The notes beneath the pieces were generated by a model. The model did not search any database and was not told the DNA's origin. It saw only the letters and a program-made list of their open reading frames with translations. Both the position numbers and the translations under genes were made by a program. From positions 1,612,001 through 1,676,000 of the forward strand of contig JAGTXX020000009.1 of the NCBI GenBank assembly GCA_019044685.2: a DNA stretch of 64,000 nt, in the 5' to 3' direction. This DNA is from Nannochloris sp. 'desiccata' (taxonomy: Eukaryota > Chlorophyta > Trebouxiophyceae > Chlorellales > Chlorellaceae). This document shows positions 22,701 to 33,200 of the stretch, piece after piece (positions within the stretch are counted from its first letter, which is position 1; each line of letters starts with the position of its first letter).

Positions 22701-24692
22701 TTAGAAGATTCCGCAGCGTATCCTGTCGTCCTTGAAGTAGAGCCTACCTTACCACGCATCTCCATTGCACCTGTCGCGGCGACAGGGGCTGGTTGTCTTG
22801 TTGCAGGGCAGAGACAATGGCTCGGCTTGCATGTTGTACCTGGGAGAGATGTTTTAGAAAATGCCACGTTGGCAGTCACATGGCCCGTACCGCCGAGTGA
22901 AGTTGCGCGCAAAATGAGTGGATTGCTGAGTCATAGTACATCGACTGGTTTGCTTGGCAACTCTGCGATTGGAGGAGGAGGAGGCGCTGGTGGTTCTTTG
23001 AGCCCTGAGCTCTCCCAGTCGTTCACCGCTGACGGTGGGGATGGTGGCACCGGAGGTGGTATGGTTGCTGCTTTACTTCCTCAGCATAATGCTGCATTGG
23101 TTAGTACACCTTTTTCAGAACCAATTTCTGTTGTGGCTGCATCGTCTTTGATCCACCAAGACGGCCAGCAAGAAATTGCAATACCTGAAATGAGTTCAAG
23201 TATAAATATAAATAGCAGGGATGGTAATGGCAATTTGAACGGCAGTGGTGTGACTATATGGTGGTGGATTGAAGCTGGGTCATTCGTATCTTCTCCTGAA
23301 CAAGTCAAGGTCATCGCTCCTGGTCAACAGCAACAGCAGCAATTTCAAGACAGTGGCGCAGGTGGCGGCGGCGCAATTGATAATGCTGCTGCTACGCACA
23401 GTATAAGTACAAAGGCATCTTCTCCACACTTTTTACTCCATCTCCCACTCTATCTACAATATCTCAGTGGCTGTCGACGAACTTTTTCAAAAGTAGTCCC
23501 TCTTTCCTTACACCACCCTTTTGCCGTCAGCACCTCCGCACGAGAACTACCCAACGAATCTGTTGTGACGCATTTTAACGTCTCTTCGCTGCTTCCACAT
23601 GCAGTGACCATCGTTGCAACGTCATTAGTTCTTCAACCTGGTCTTCATTTGGTGCGAGATATAGCTACAGAGTTGAATATTTTCCCTATGATGGTACTAC
23701 CACATTCTGCATTCTCTCTTTCTTTTATTGTGACCGTTGACCGGACCATGGCAGCGGGGGATCGTGCTTCAGCACAGGCGAGGTTGCAACAAGCTGCTAA
23801 AATGCAACCTACTGCGCTGCAGTTGAGTTATACTATTGCAATTGAGGAGAGTTGCTATGGGGTAGTGGGCGTGGAGGAAGAAAGTGCAATTGCTCTTGGT
23901 GGTGATACTAGCGTTGCTGCTGCGCTGCTCACTGCACGTAATGGTGCATTTGCAGGACACCGTACGACAGTTCACGGAGATACTAATTTCATGGGAGGAG
24001 AAGGCGGAGGACTGAACCAACAGCACCGGCAACAAACGGCTGTTGGTATCAACATGCACCTTCCTTCTGTAAGCGCCTTGCGTGCGCTTGAAGAAACTGC
24101 AGCAACAACAACGTCACCTCCTTCTACTGCATCTCCCTTCACCTCTAGTGCAATCCAACACCAGGATCAACAACAACAAGAAGCTACACATCAGCAGGAG
24201 TATCAAGAATGTTTTTTTACTCACCATTGTGCTTTAGAATTGTCACCGCTCGAAAGCGACATCCCTGGAGCCGTGGTGCTGGTCCATTTATTAGGCCCCT
24301 TTTCAGCCACTGCCGGTCAACCTGTCTCTCTCTGCTGGCGATTAGAACGTGCAGGGGCAGCTCTTCAACAAGGCAGCACTCCAACTCAAAATACAAACCC
24401 TCAAAATATATCTTCTTCGTCTTCGCTCACGGAGCCTTTAAGAATTCAATTCGAAATTGGAGCACAAGGCGATGCCATTAGTAGCTGGCGCCCTCTTGGC
24501 CGTCGCTCCGGTTCCGTAGTTCTTGAGCCATATGATGGTGCCATAGCCACGATTGAAGCAACGTGGGTTCCGCTTGTAGCAGGCACGATAGCTGTTCCGA
24601 GTTTAAGACTGGCAGATGTGGCGTTTCAAGAATGTTTTGAAGTCGGGGGTGGCAGCACAAATTATTTAGTAGTCACACCGTCTCCTTATTAG
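18138..24692 (+). CDS. TRAPPC10: TRAPPII subunit TRAPPC10 / Trs130
   Basis: Three exons: 18138-18215, 18302-18387 and 18494-24692, giving 2120 residues. Intron 1 uses a GC donor (AAAG|GCGAGT), required to keep the frame into AITARLPLQQ; intron 2 is GT-AG. The N-terminal region matches plant TRS130: DVWPAISKAITARLPL, the FRLQLRAMID region, and FSDLFLLKDSLAVMMEAAGLVEDSVREYLELE. The protein is a specific subunit of TRAPPII, the Rab11/Ypt31 exchange factor acting at the trans-Golgi. It is about 1.7 times the usual length because of low-complexity inserts: poly-Gln (about 19732), Ala/Ser/Thr-rich blocks, poly-Gly, and a poly-Glu run encoded by pure GAA repeats (about 22347-22404). The promoter and exon 1 are repeated twice upstream. 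Confidence 0.9.
22347..22404 (+). repeat. GAA trinucleotide microsatellite in TRAPPC10
   Basis: About nineteen uninterrupted GAA units coding poly-Glu inside exon 3. Homogeneous codon use suggests recent length variation. Confidence 0.9.
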
Positions 24693-24953
24693 ACAAACTA
24701 TCTATCTAAAATAGCATTAGAATAACAGTGTGGTATCATATAGTGTGGTATTAATGAATCTAATGCACTGTCACTTTACGTTCTTGTTTGTTTCGCACAT
24801 CTAAAAAAATGAATTTTAGAAAATGACGACGATGGCAAGAAAATCATCAATTTTTTTTTAGGTCCTCGGAGGGCGGCGAATGGCCTAGCTAAGCAGAACA
24901 TAAAATTCTCAAGTTGTTAAATCCCAGTGAAACTGTAATTTCAAAAGACGCAC

Positions 24954-25869
24954 AATATTGTTGCACCGGGGTATGCAACAATATTTATACCCTTGACCCT
25001 GGATTCTTTCTATTTGACCGTCTTGACTTGACTACAAATCCACCTTTTCCATCTGTCTCTGTATCTTTTCATATACTAGTGTAACACTACTACGCCTTCA
25101 GGCTATCCCAGCACACCTTGTCTTACATTTTGGCACCTAAGGCGCGGCGAATCCTCCTCGCTCTGTTTTCGGCTGTCCAAAAAAGATCTAACATCTTACC
25201 TCAACTTTTTCGCCAAACCTTTCCTTTGGCCCTAGTAACAAGGTATCTGGGTTTCTTATACCTACATATCTTGTTTAATCTCCGCAGCTCATCTGTTTTA
25301 GCTTTAACTACAGATTTGCAACCCTTGGTTTCTCCACGTTGACTTTTTGACTCCTCGCCTCCTCGTCTGACAAGCCATTATTTAACATGCCTCCTCGTGT
25401 TTCGAACACTGCCCAACGTACTGTCACTCGCTCTGGCGCTCAGTATGCGGCTACTGTTAATACTGCTACCAATGCTGGCACTGCTGTTCCTGGTTCTGGT
25501 CAACCTCCTGCTGGTCCGCCCGCCGCTGGTCAACGATACTTTCAAGGAACGCTTCTGTGAGCATTTTGCTCCTCCTAATGGTGAACGTTCTACTCGTGCT
25601 GCCCTCCGGGCGCACAAACAGCGTGGTCCAGTAACGAAGTATTACTATTCGCTGAAGCGTCTTTCTTGTCAGGTCAACGGCCTCACTGAAACTGAATTGC
25701 TTAATATCTTCCTGGACAACCTTGATCCTGAAATTCACCATATGCTCACCATGCATTATGAACCTGATCTCATGGCTATGTTAAAGAAAGCCTTCAGAGC
25801 TGAAGAAAAAGTCAAGATGGCAAATAGAAAGAATCCAGGGTCAAGGTATTAATATTGTTGCACCGGGGT
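24954..25869 (+). mobile_element. LTR-retrotransposon remnant (5' end and gag)
   Basis: A 19-bp direct repeat (aatattgttgcaccggggt) occurs at 24954-24972 and 25851-25869. The first copy runs into TGTTGCA...TGCAACA, which looks like the TG-start of an LTR. About 400 nt of LTR/leader-like sequence follow and then a gag-like frame. The second copy may be the truncated start of the other LTR. The 3' part of the element is missing here; a chromodomain piece lies at 27925-28246. Confidence 0.55.
25387..25852 (+). pseudogene. gag fragment of Ty3-type retrotransposon
   Basis: ATG at 25387 starts an Ala/Thr/Pro/Gly-rich gag-type N-terminus that ends at a stop near 25560. The +1 shifted frame continues with a capsid-like helical segment (YYYSLKRLSCQVNGL...LLNIFLDNLDPEIHHML). 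An internal deletion with a frame change is therefore inferred. Non-functional. Confidence 0.6.
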
Positions 25870-26668
25870 TCTGTCCTCTGCGCGACAATTCTGGTCAACC
25901 AAGAATCAAAAGCCAAGAAGCCCCGTGCGAGAAAATCTAAGATCTTCTTAATGGGGATTCTCTTTGGCTCCTTCTTGGGGATTTTTAAACCTTTCGTTTC
26001 GCACCTTACACTTTTGAAATGAATTAGTATTTATTTAGATATTAGCCAAAGAACATCGCGACGCGATTGGGAGCAATTAGCTTGTTTTTGTCTGCTCACA
26101 GAGAGGTATGACGCATTAAATACAAAGTAGGAGGTCAATTGCCCACTTTGAAATTGCCTTCTTGATTCCTTTTGTTGCCATTCAGCAAGTAATTTGTTTG
26201 AATTCGAGCTGATCTGAAGTGGGTTCTTGATCTTTGAAGTTGTGAAAGCTTTAATTTAAAAAGGGCTCTGAGGCGGCCTGCGCAAGGCCTTATAGATTAT
26301 GATTTTAGAGTGCTTCATTGCCCACTTTGCTCATTTCGGACTTGTGTTCACGAATGCGGTGGAAAAGTGAAATTGAACTTCCCTACTTTGCAGGATTTTC
26401 CCATTTGCTAGTCTGCATGCTTCTTTGAAGCTAGCATATCCTTGGAAATCATCCCCAATTAAACCCAAAGCAGGTGCTTTTGAAGACCGTGCATTCAGAA
26501 CTGTCTCTCGAAGGTATGTTTGTGTACATTATTGCCCACCTAGGTTTCGATTCTCGTGCCAGCCGGTGCATTGAAATACCAGAGTTTCTCCTCTTTTTTA
26601 GTTCCTCTTCCAAATCCCCCAACTGGCAATATCCCTAGCTTGCCTTCACTGCGCAGCACTCCCACGCC
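25870..26668. other. Intergenic region before secreted-protein gene
   Basis: About 800 nt, AT-rich. The phrase ttgcccac(t/c)ttg is repeated (26139, 26319, 26533 region). No ORF supported. It presumably includes the promoter of the gene at 26669. Confidence 0.4.
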
Positions 26669-27922
26669 ATGTTCACTTTACAACTTGCCAGTCCCAGTAG
26701 GGCCGTGGCATTTTTGCTGTCGTTGACTGCATGCCTCATATGTGCAATGGCATGCCCTGCTGGACAGACTGGGGGCGGTTGTATGATCACGAACCCTTTT
26801 ACAAAAAGATGCAGCCAAAACTGGCCATGCATTCCAATCTCCACCAAGGGAATTAGTGCAGGTGGAGTTACACTGAACGAAGCTCTCAAGAATCCCGAGA
26901 CAGTCTGCGGAAGTTCATCGAGTCTACGGAAGTTCATCGAGAACTCCTACAAAGCAGTTTTAAATGCACCAGGACAAGCAATCACCTTTGTGAGAGACGG
27001 CGTAGTAGATACTTTAGAAATTGATGTGACCCAGTGCGAAACTGAAAAGATGAAAACTGAATGCGAGGACGGGGAATGGACGTGCGCCTACGGCAAGAGG
27101 GAATGGGCCGGGAAGAAAGGAGCCCAATTGGCTGCGCTTTTCTTCCCCCCTCCAGCATCTGCTGCAGCTGCAGAGTCTTTGTACAGAGACCTTCAGGAGC
27201 AATACGAAGGAGCAGTTATTATATTGGATGAACTCATCCAACAAGCTGGAGATGAGGCAGCAAGTACAGTGGAAGACCTCTTGAAGGACATGATTGATCA
27301 GCTCATACAAAACCTGCTGAAAGGTGACGTACGGGTAGATATAGCAAAAATCAAGCCTAACTTTGGCCTCAAGATAAACATTAAGTATGTGGACTGCAAA
27401 AATCAAATCGGAGATTCAAGGGTTCCTTCCGAGGGTTACTTCCAGCTAGTTTTTGGATACCGCATTCGGATTGGCGACGTAGGCCCTCCTATCACGGCTC
27501 CCACTGCTTCATCATCTCCGCTTCTCGATGGGTCAGACTTCATTGTGCCCCCGCCGCGCCCACCCCCGGCTGTGTCAAACCCAGATCTCGCTTCCACCAG
27601 CGTTCCTTCCATAACTTCGGCTGATCCAAAGCGGTACAAAACCAATTTGGGGTCCACTCTGACACTTACCTATGATCCAGATAGTTCGGGTACATATTAT
27701 CTTGTGTTCAAGTATGAGTCTGACTATGGCCGTTGTGGTAAGGGCTTTGGTGAGATCCTTGGGCGCGATGAATACACAGAGGGCCCTCAAGAGATTACAA
27801 TTTACAGTCGACAGCTTGAGCAGCCACTTAATGGCGTCTGGAGTGCCAACTTGGAAGAGATGACTTGGTTTGATGTGCCGGTGTGTGATCAGAAGCGAAC
27901 TGTCGTCTGGAACCTTCAATAA
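26669..27922 (+). CDS. Predicted secreted protein, family unknown
   Basis: Single exon, 417 residues. A Sec signal peptide is clear at residues 1-33 (hydrophobic core AVAFLLSLTACLICAMA), followed by a Cys-rich segment (ACPAGQTGGGCMI). The middle is helical and acidic (ILDELIQQAGDEAASTVEDLL), then comes a Pro-rich linker (VPPPRPPPAV). The C-terminal 110 residues are probably beta-rich (LTLTYDPDSSGTYYLVFKY). I do not recognise the family. The stop codon is only a few nucleotides before a retrotransposon chromodomain remnant, and a gag remnant lies upstream of the gene, so the locus is embedded in transposon debris. Confidence 0.7.
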   Translation: MFTLQLASPSRAVAFLLSLTACLICAMACPAGQTGGGCMITNPFTKRCSQNWPCIPISTKGISAGGVTLNEALKNPETVCGSSSSLRKFIENSYKAVLNAPGQAITFVRDGVVDTLEIDVTQCETEKMKTECEDGEWTCAYGKREWAGKKGAQLAALFFPPPASAAAAESLYRDLQEQYEGAVIILDELIQQAGDEAASTVEDLLKDMIDQLIQNLLKGDVRVDIAKIKPNFGLKINIKYVDCKNQIGDSRVPSEGYFQLVFGYRIRIGDVGPPITAPTASSSPLLDGSDFIVPPPRPPPAVSNPDLASTSVPSITSADPKRYKTNLGSTLTLTYDPDSSGTYYLVFKYESDYGRCGKGFGEILGRDEYTEGPQEITIYSRQLEQPLNGVWSANLEEMTWFDVPVCDQKRTVVWNLQ

Positions 27923-27924
27923 CT

Positions 27925-28246
27925 AGAACAAGGTAATGATGTTTACACTGTTGAATCTATCTTAGCTCGTCGCGTTACGCTCTGTGGTTGTGAAGATTGA
28001 GTGGAATACTTGATTAAATGGGAAGGTTACTGTCTGCATGATGCTACATGGTTAATTAAAATCAACTTACTCGATGCTGGCATCGAAGTGCAGCGTATGA
28101 TGCAAGAAATTGATCAAGAATTTTCACTTACTAATAATAATATTACTACATCAGAAACCTTCGAACCTGATGCACAAAATACTAATCCTACTATGGGTCC
28201 AGAACCACCAGAACCTGGCCCAGCAGCAAGAACAAAAATAAACTAA
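27925..28246 (+). pseudogene. Retrotransposon chromodomain fragment
   Basis: Reads VYTVESILARR, then an in-frame TGA at 27998, then VEYLIKWEGYCLHDATW: the chromodomain that ends the integrase of Ty3-type chromoviruses. About 70 Asn/Thr/Pro-rich residues follow to a stop at 28246. Protease, reverse transcriptase and the integrase core are absent. Confidence 0.8.
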
Positions 28247-29104
28247 AAAAATATGAATTTATTGCTCGAAAAGGTGTTCACAAGAATATTTAGGCCTCTA
28301 TTTTGTAAGCCAGACCGATAAATTTACCTGTAAGAAGTTCCATCATAGCTATTTTGTATGGTATGTTTGAGAGGTGTGAGTTTTCTCCGAGCAAACATGA
28401 CTTTTTAGAGGTGAAAGCAACCCCAAAAGTAGTGCCCGCCACCGTCGCCAATTTTTTTACTTGTGTCCACCACTGCAATTTTGCAAGCAACAATGGGAAT
28501 AGCCAGCAGTGCAAAAACTCACCGGTGTAATGTTTACTTGGTTCATGCAAAACTATTTTCAAAAATAGTTTTTTTCTTTCTTTCAAAACTTCAAAGAACC
28601 AGACCACCTGCGGCGTTTGCATCCTTGACCGGCGTGTCCAGTGCCCACGCCGGTTTTTTTGGCGCGTTTGTCGACCCTTTTGGATGGCCCCTTTCGGCAG
28701 GGGCGGGCTTGGAGGTTGACGTCTCCTGCCCCCTAGCCATCGCCCTAACCAACTTTTATGCTGCCAGCGATCACTACCTTACATTAGCGGCCCCTACTTA
28801 ATCCCTATGGACACCAGTGCTGCTAACACTGCTGTGCTGTGCTTTTAGCTGGTGCTGTTAGCTGTGCTGTCCTGACCTGCTTGCTGTTCATACTATACTG
28901 TGCCTACTTGTTGTCTGCCAATCTGCATGCCTTTCCTTTCTGCCATTCTATACTATGCTATTCGCCTGTTCTAAATTTACATTATGCATGCTATTTCTGA
29001 GGGGGGAGGGCCGGGTCGCCTTGCGGTTCTGAGTGATGCAACCTCTGTAGGAGATTTAAAAACGTTGAAACATTCAATCAATCAAAAATCCTAACTTAAA
29101 CGCC
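28247..29104. other. Gene-poor region, possible retroelement 3' end
   Basis: 28600-28800 is markedly GC-rich compared with its flanks. 28820-28990 is rich in ctgtgctgt-type repeats. The block ends with a gaaacattcaatcaatcaaaaa tail directly before the 3' end of the next gene. This resembles the 3' end of a non-LTR retroelement, but no reverse-transcriptase sequence is visible. Confidence 0.35.
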
Positions 29105-29875
29105 TTAACGTTTATACCCAATCATTTTTAAAAACTCTTTCCTTGCTTTCTTGTCTTTTTCATCTTCAATAGCCACCGAGGTCATCCCATCAATTACTCC
29201 GGCAATTCCTTTTTTATGTTCTTCTAAGCTTGCTATTACAACGGTGGTCGGATTCGATGTTGCACAGTAGACTCTACACACCGTAGGGGAAGCTTTAATA
29301 GCATTAAGTACACTGATAGGGAAGCCACCATCCATAAAAAGGAGGAAGGTATGGCCAGCGCCGATGGAGAGTGCGTTTTTGGCAGCTAGATTTATTAAAG
29401 AATCGTCGTTGCCTTCAGTGCGGACACGCCGGCCGGGGACCTCTGCGTCATGGCCTTCACTGGCTTCACAGAATGCTGCACCAAATTTGGGGATTGCGTG
29501 ACGAGCACAAATTTCAGCAATGTCGTCTACCGTCTACAGTAGTGATTTTTTTGGAGAATATAATTTGAAAACTAAATAAATAAGGCGGAAATAACATCAC
29601 TTTGGCGGCGGTGCAAGGATTTCAAGATTTTTTATTTAAATTTAAAACTTCACATCAAGGGGTGCAAGAAAGAAAGAAAGAAATAAAGAAAAAGAGAACA
29701 CTACCTGGATAAAATGTGCATGTCCAAGAACGAAATTAAGCTCATTTGGGTTTTCAATCTGAAATGTGCTTAATTGCAAATTAGTTGCCATTGTGCGAAA
29801 TGCAGTGAATCTGTGATGTGGGGTGCTTATGAACTTATGTAGGAGAGGTTTGCTAATATTAAAGACTTTCAGCAT
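29105..29875 (-). CDS. Adenosine-specific kinase family protein (PF04008-like)
   Basis: Two exons on the minus strand: 29875-29705 and 29533-29105, phase 0, 199 residues. The first 28 residues (MLKVFNISKPLLHKF) look like a mitochondrial or plastid presequence before a second Met. The body follows the archaeal/bacterial adenosine-specific kinase family: LNFVLGHAHFIQ, IPKFGAAFCEASE, EGNDDSLINLAAKNALSIGAGHTFLLF, GGFPISVLNAIKASPTVCRVYCATSNPTTVV, and the terminal FLKMIGYKR. The family is common in archaea and some bacteria and its physiological role is poorly defined. Identification is by recall of conserved motifs. Confidence 0.75.
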
Positions 29876-30244
29876 GTTTTATCAATGCTGTGTTTTGGGT
29901 GCAAGACGTGCTGACGTGGAGGGACGAGGACCTCAATAAGAGCCAAGAATCCCGCAAATAAGAATATACATCCGCAATTACTGCATACTCATTCAGAAGC
30001 ACTTTGATATGCACTAATCTTACCGCACCTACATGTATTGGATCTCAAGGTTTTGTAGACAGAAAATTACGAGTAGCTTCCAAGTAGCTTCAAGTTTGAA
30101 TTCCCTTAAAGTCTCATAATCGTCTTCAAACGTCTTCAAACTGCAAATGGGCATAAATCCCGTTAAAAAATTACTCGATATATTATTTGTCTTAAATTCT
30201 TGTTTAATACAGTCCGTCAAAGATCGAAGTAAGCCTCTTGCCTC
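29876..30244. promoter_or_regulatory. Divergent intergenic region
   Basis: About 370 nt between the divergent PF04008-like gene and the FN3-Hint gene. No motif assigned with confidence. Confidence 0.35.
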
Positions 30245-33200
30245 ATGGCTTCGAAGAATTCGAAATCGTCAATAAAGGCCACAATGGCTACCCTCGTGGT
30301 TTTCTTCTTCTGCCAGCAACCTTGCTGTGGTAGGTTTAATGCGGTTTATACAGACTTGAACGCCACCAGGGGTAAATTGAGCTTCGCTGGTGGCATACTA
30401 TAACGTCTCTCTATTATCACACTGTTATTGCAATTGGATGTTGGTAACTTCTGGTTTTGGCAGAGCTGCTCTACTGTTTCAGATATAAAGGAAGCTGCAG
30501 TTTGCTTTTACTTTTACCCAGCTGACTAAATATTCATTATTTGTTATGCAGCTGATGTCATCGATTCGGGGCAGCAGTACTTCGTGAAGCTTGCCGGGCG
30601 GCCGGGCAGGAGTGGCCGCTGCCGCGACGTGGGCACCTTCATGGGCTACCTGAATAAAACTTGCAGCTCAAGTGGCCCTGTGCTCCGCGCAGCCTCTGAT
30701 GGCAACACATGGACGACTTTTACCTTTACGAAAGTGGGAAAGAGTGACAAGGGTGAAGACTTGGTTGAAATTGAGACCTATTACCCCACATCCAACCACA
30801 AGCCACGGTGATTTTTAAATCAAAATTTTAAAAAATTTAATCAGAAAAATTCATTTAATTTTCAATCAGACTTCATATTTCTAAACCATCTCATCTTCTG
30901 CATTTATATAGGTGCCAAGGATATCTAGCGCCTGAGAAGAAGGATGCATGCAAAGCTGAGCCACTGGCTGGCCAGTTGTACTTCGAAAAGGATGAAATAG
31001 GTGCTCGGTGGGCTCTTTCGGGTGTGAGGGAGAAGAAAGACACATATACCATTCGATCCGTAAGTTTTTTTGTTTCTGACTTATAATAAACTTTTAATAC
31101 TATCTAAAGATACAACGATCACCTCCTTATAGCCAAAATTACGCAATTTTACCGTGCCAGCTCCGCACCTTGATGAAATTCCAATAATTATCTTCCAATA
31201 ATTGTTTTGACCGGATTTTTATTCCTATTTACTCTAAACCTTCCTTTCTCTTTTTTTCTGACAGTATTCTCGCAAGCCTGGCTGCCTCAGATACCTCGCC
31301 GCATCAGCTACCTGCAGCGAAAAATACTTGCAGGTAAGAAAGAGTATCTAAGAAAAGAGTCCCCGCTGTCCTTAACGAGTAGGCCTAGCTAGGATTTCCT
31401 GTTAAAGGAGAATGATGGAGAGAGGACATCTAGTATTTACTAATAGACATCAGCCTATTATACTTAACAAACTACTATACATACCAATATTCCTACAAAG
31501 GAACCAATTACTACTATTTACTATTCTAATCTAACTAATTCGACTGAAAACTAAATTGCAGCTGGATGCCAAAGACGATGGATCTGGATTGCATCACTGG
31601 CGAATCACCCCTGTTAAAACACCTTCCCCTCCTCCTCGTAAACCTCCACCACCATCTCCAATGCTGGTTGAAGTGCCTGCTGTGCAGTACAGTATTGCTT
31701 TGACTGGCTACGACAAAGACAGCTTTGACTCTTCCGAGCAGAATGCATTTTGTGATTCCATTCTCAACTCTACAACATATCCCCAGGACTGGATACGTTG
31801 CATTGTCTCCTCTGTTACCGATGCGCCTATCGAGGGTAAATCTTTTAGCAGCAGATTGATGGAGGACACCACTGTGTATGTTCAAGGATTTACCGCATTT
31901 GCATTTGAATACAACAATGCTTCTAGTCAGCAACAAGCAGAAGATGCCGCTGATGATCTTTATGAGGACATGAATTCTCCCATTACATTGCAGACTATGT
32001 TTCAGTTTTCTTTCAATTCTTCTACCATCACGTCTGACGCTGTCAACCGCGGTGAAGTGAGCGTGCCCGAAAATACGTTGCCCACGCCCTCATCCCCCGC
32101 CCCCGCCCCATCCAGTCCACCACCATCCATCCCTATCAACCCTCCTTCTCCTACTGTATTACCACCTGAAATTAATACTTTTACACCAGGTGTCGTTACA
32201 GAAGGCCCTGTTTCATCACCTCTTCCAACGCCAGTTCCTAATCCAGTTCCAAATCCAGTTCCTAATCCAAATCCTAATCCAAATCCTCCCGTACCTGGTC
32301 CTAGTCCAACAGCCCCTGGCATCCCCACTAATATTGTTATGACTGTCAATACGGGGGCTATCGGAACTGTAGATGCGGCATGGGCTGCTCCTTCTTCTGA
32401 TGGTGGTGCTCCTATTACGTCGTATGATATACAGTGCACCGACACAGCGACACCCACTCCAGGTGTGGTCACTGCCACTGGGATATCCGCTTTATCTACT
32501 GCAATAACAGGTCTAAGCCCTGGCGAGACATACAGCTGCAGAGTGCGAGCTACGAATTCTGCTGGGTCGTCTGCCTACTCAGCTGCTGTTACAGGTCTGG
32601 TCATACCGGGTCCGGGTCCTACAGCCCCTGGGATCCCCACTAATATTGTTATGACTGTCAATACGGGGGCTATTGGAACGGTAGATGCGGCATGGGCTGC
32701 TCCTTCTTCTGATGGTGGTGCTCCTATTACGTCGTATGATATACAGTGCACCGACACAGCGACACCCACTCCAGGTGTGGTCACTGCCACTGGGATATCC
32801 GCTTTATCTACTGCAATAACAGGCCTAAGCCCTGGCGAGACATACAGCTGCAGCGTGCGAGCTACAAATTCTGCTGGGTCGTCTGCCTACTCAGCTGCTG
32901 TTACAGGTCTGGTCATACCGGGTCCGGGTCCTACAGCCCCTGGGATCCCCACTAATATTGTTATGACTGTCAATACGGGGGCTATTGGAACGGTAGATGC
33001 GGCATGGGCTGCTCCTTCTTCTGATGGTGGTGCTCCTATTACGTCGTATGATATACAGTGCACCGACACAGCGACACCCACTCCAGGTGTGGTCACTGCC
33101 ACTGGGATATCCGCTTTATCTACTGCAATAACAGGCCTAAGCCCTGGCGAGACATACAGCTGCAGCGTGCGAGCTACGAATTCTGCTGGGTCGTCTGCCT

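Noticed and set aside
27014..27406. Minus-strand 130-codon frame
   Set aside because: Antisense to the secreted-protein gene at 26669-27922, which has a clear signal peptide.
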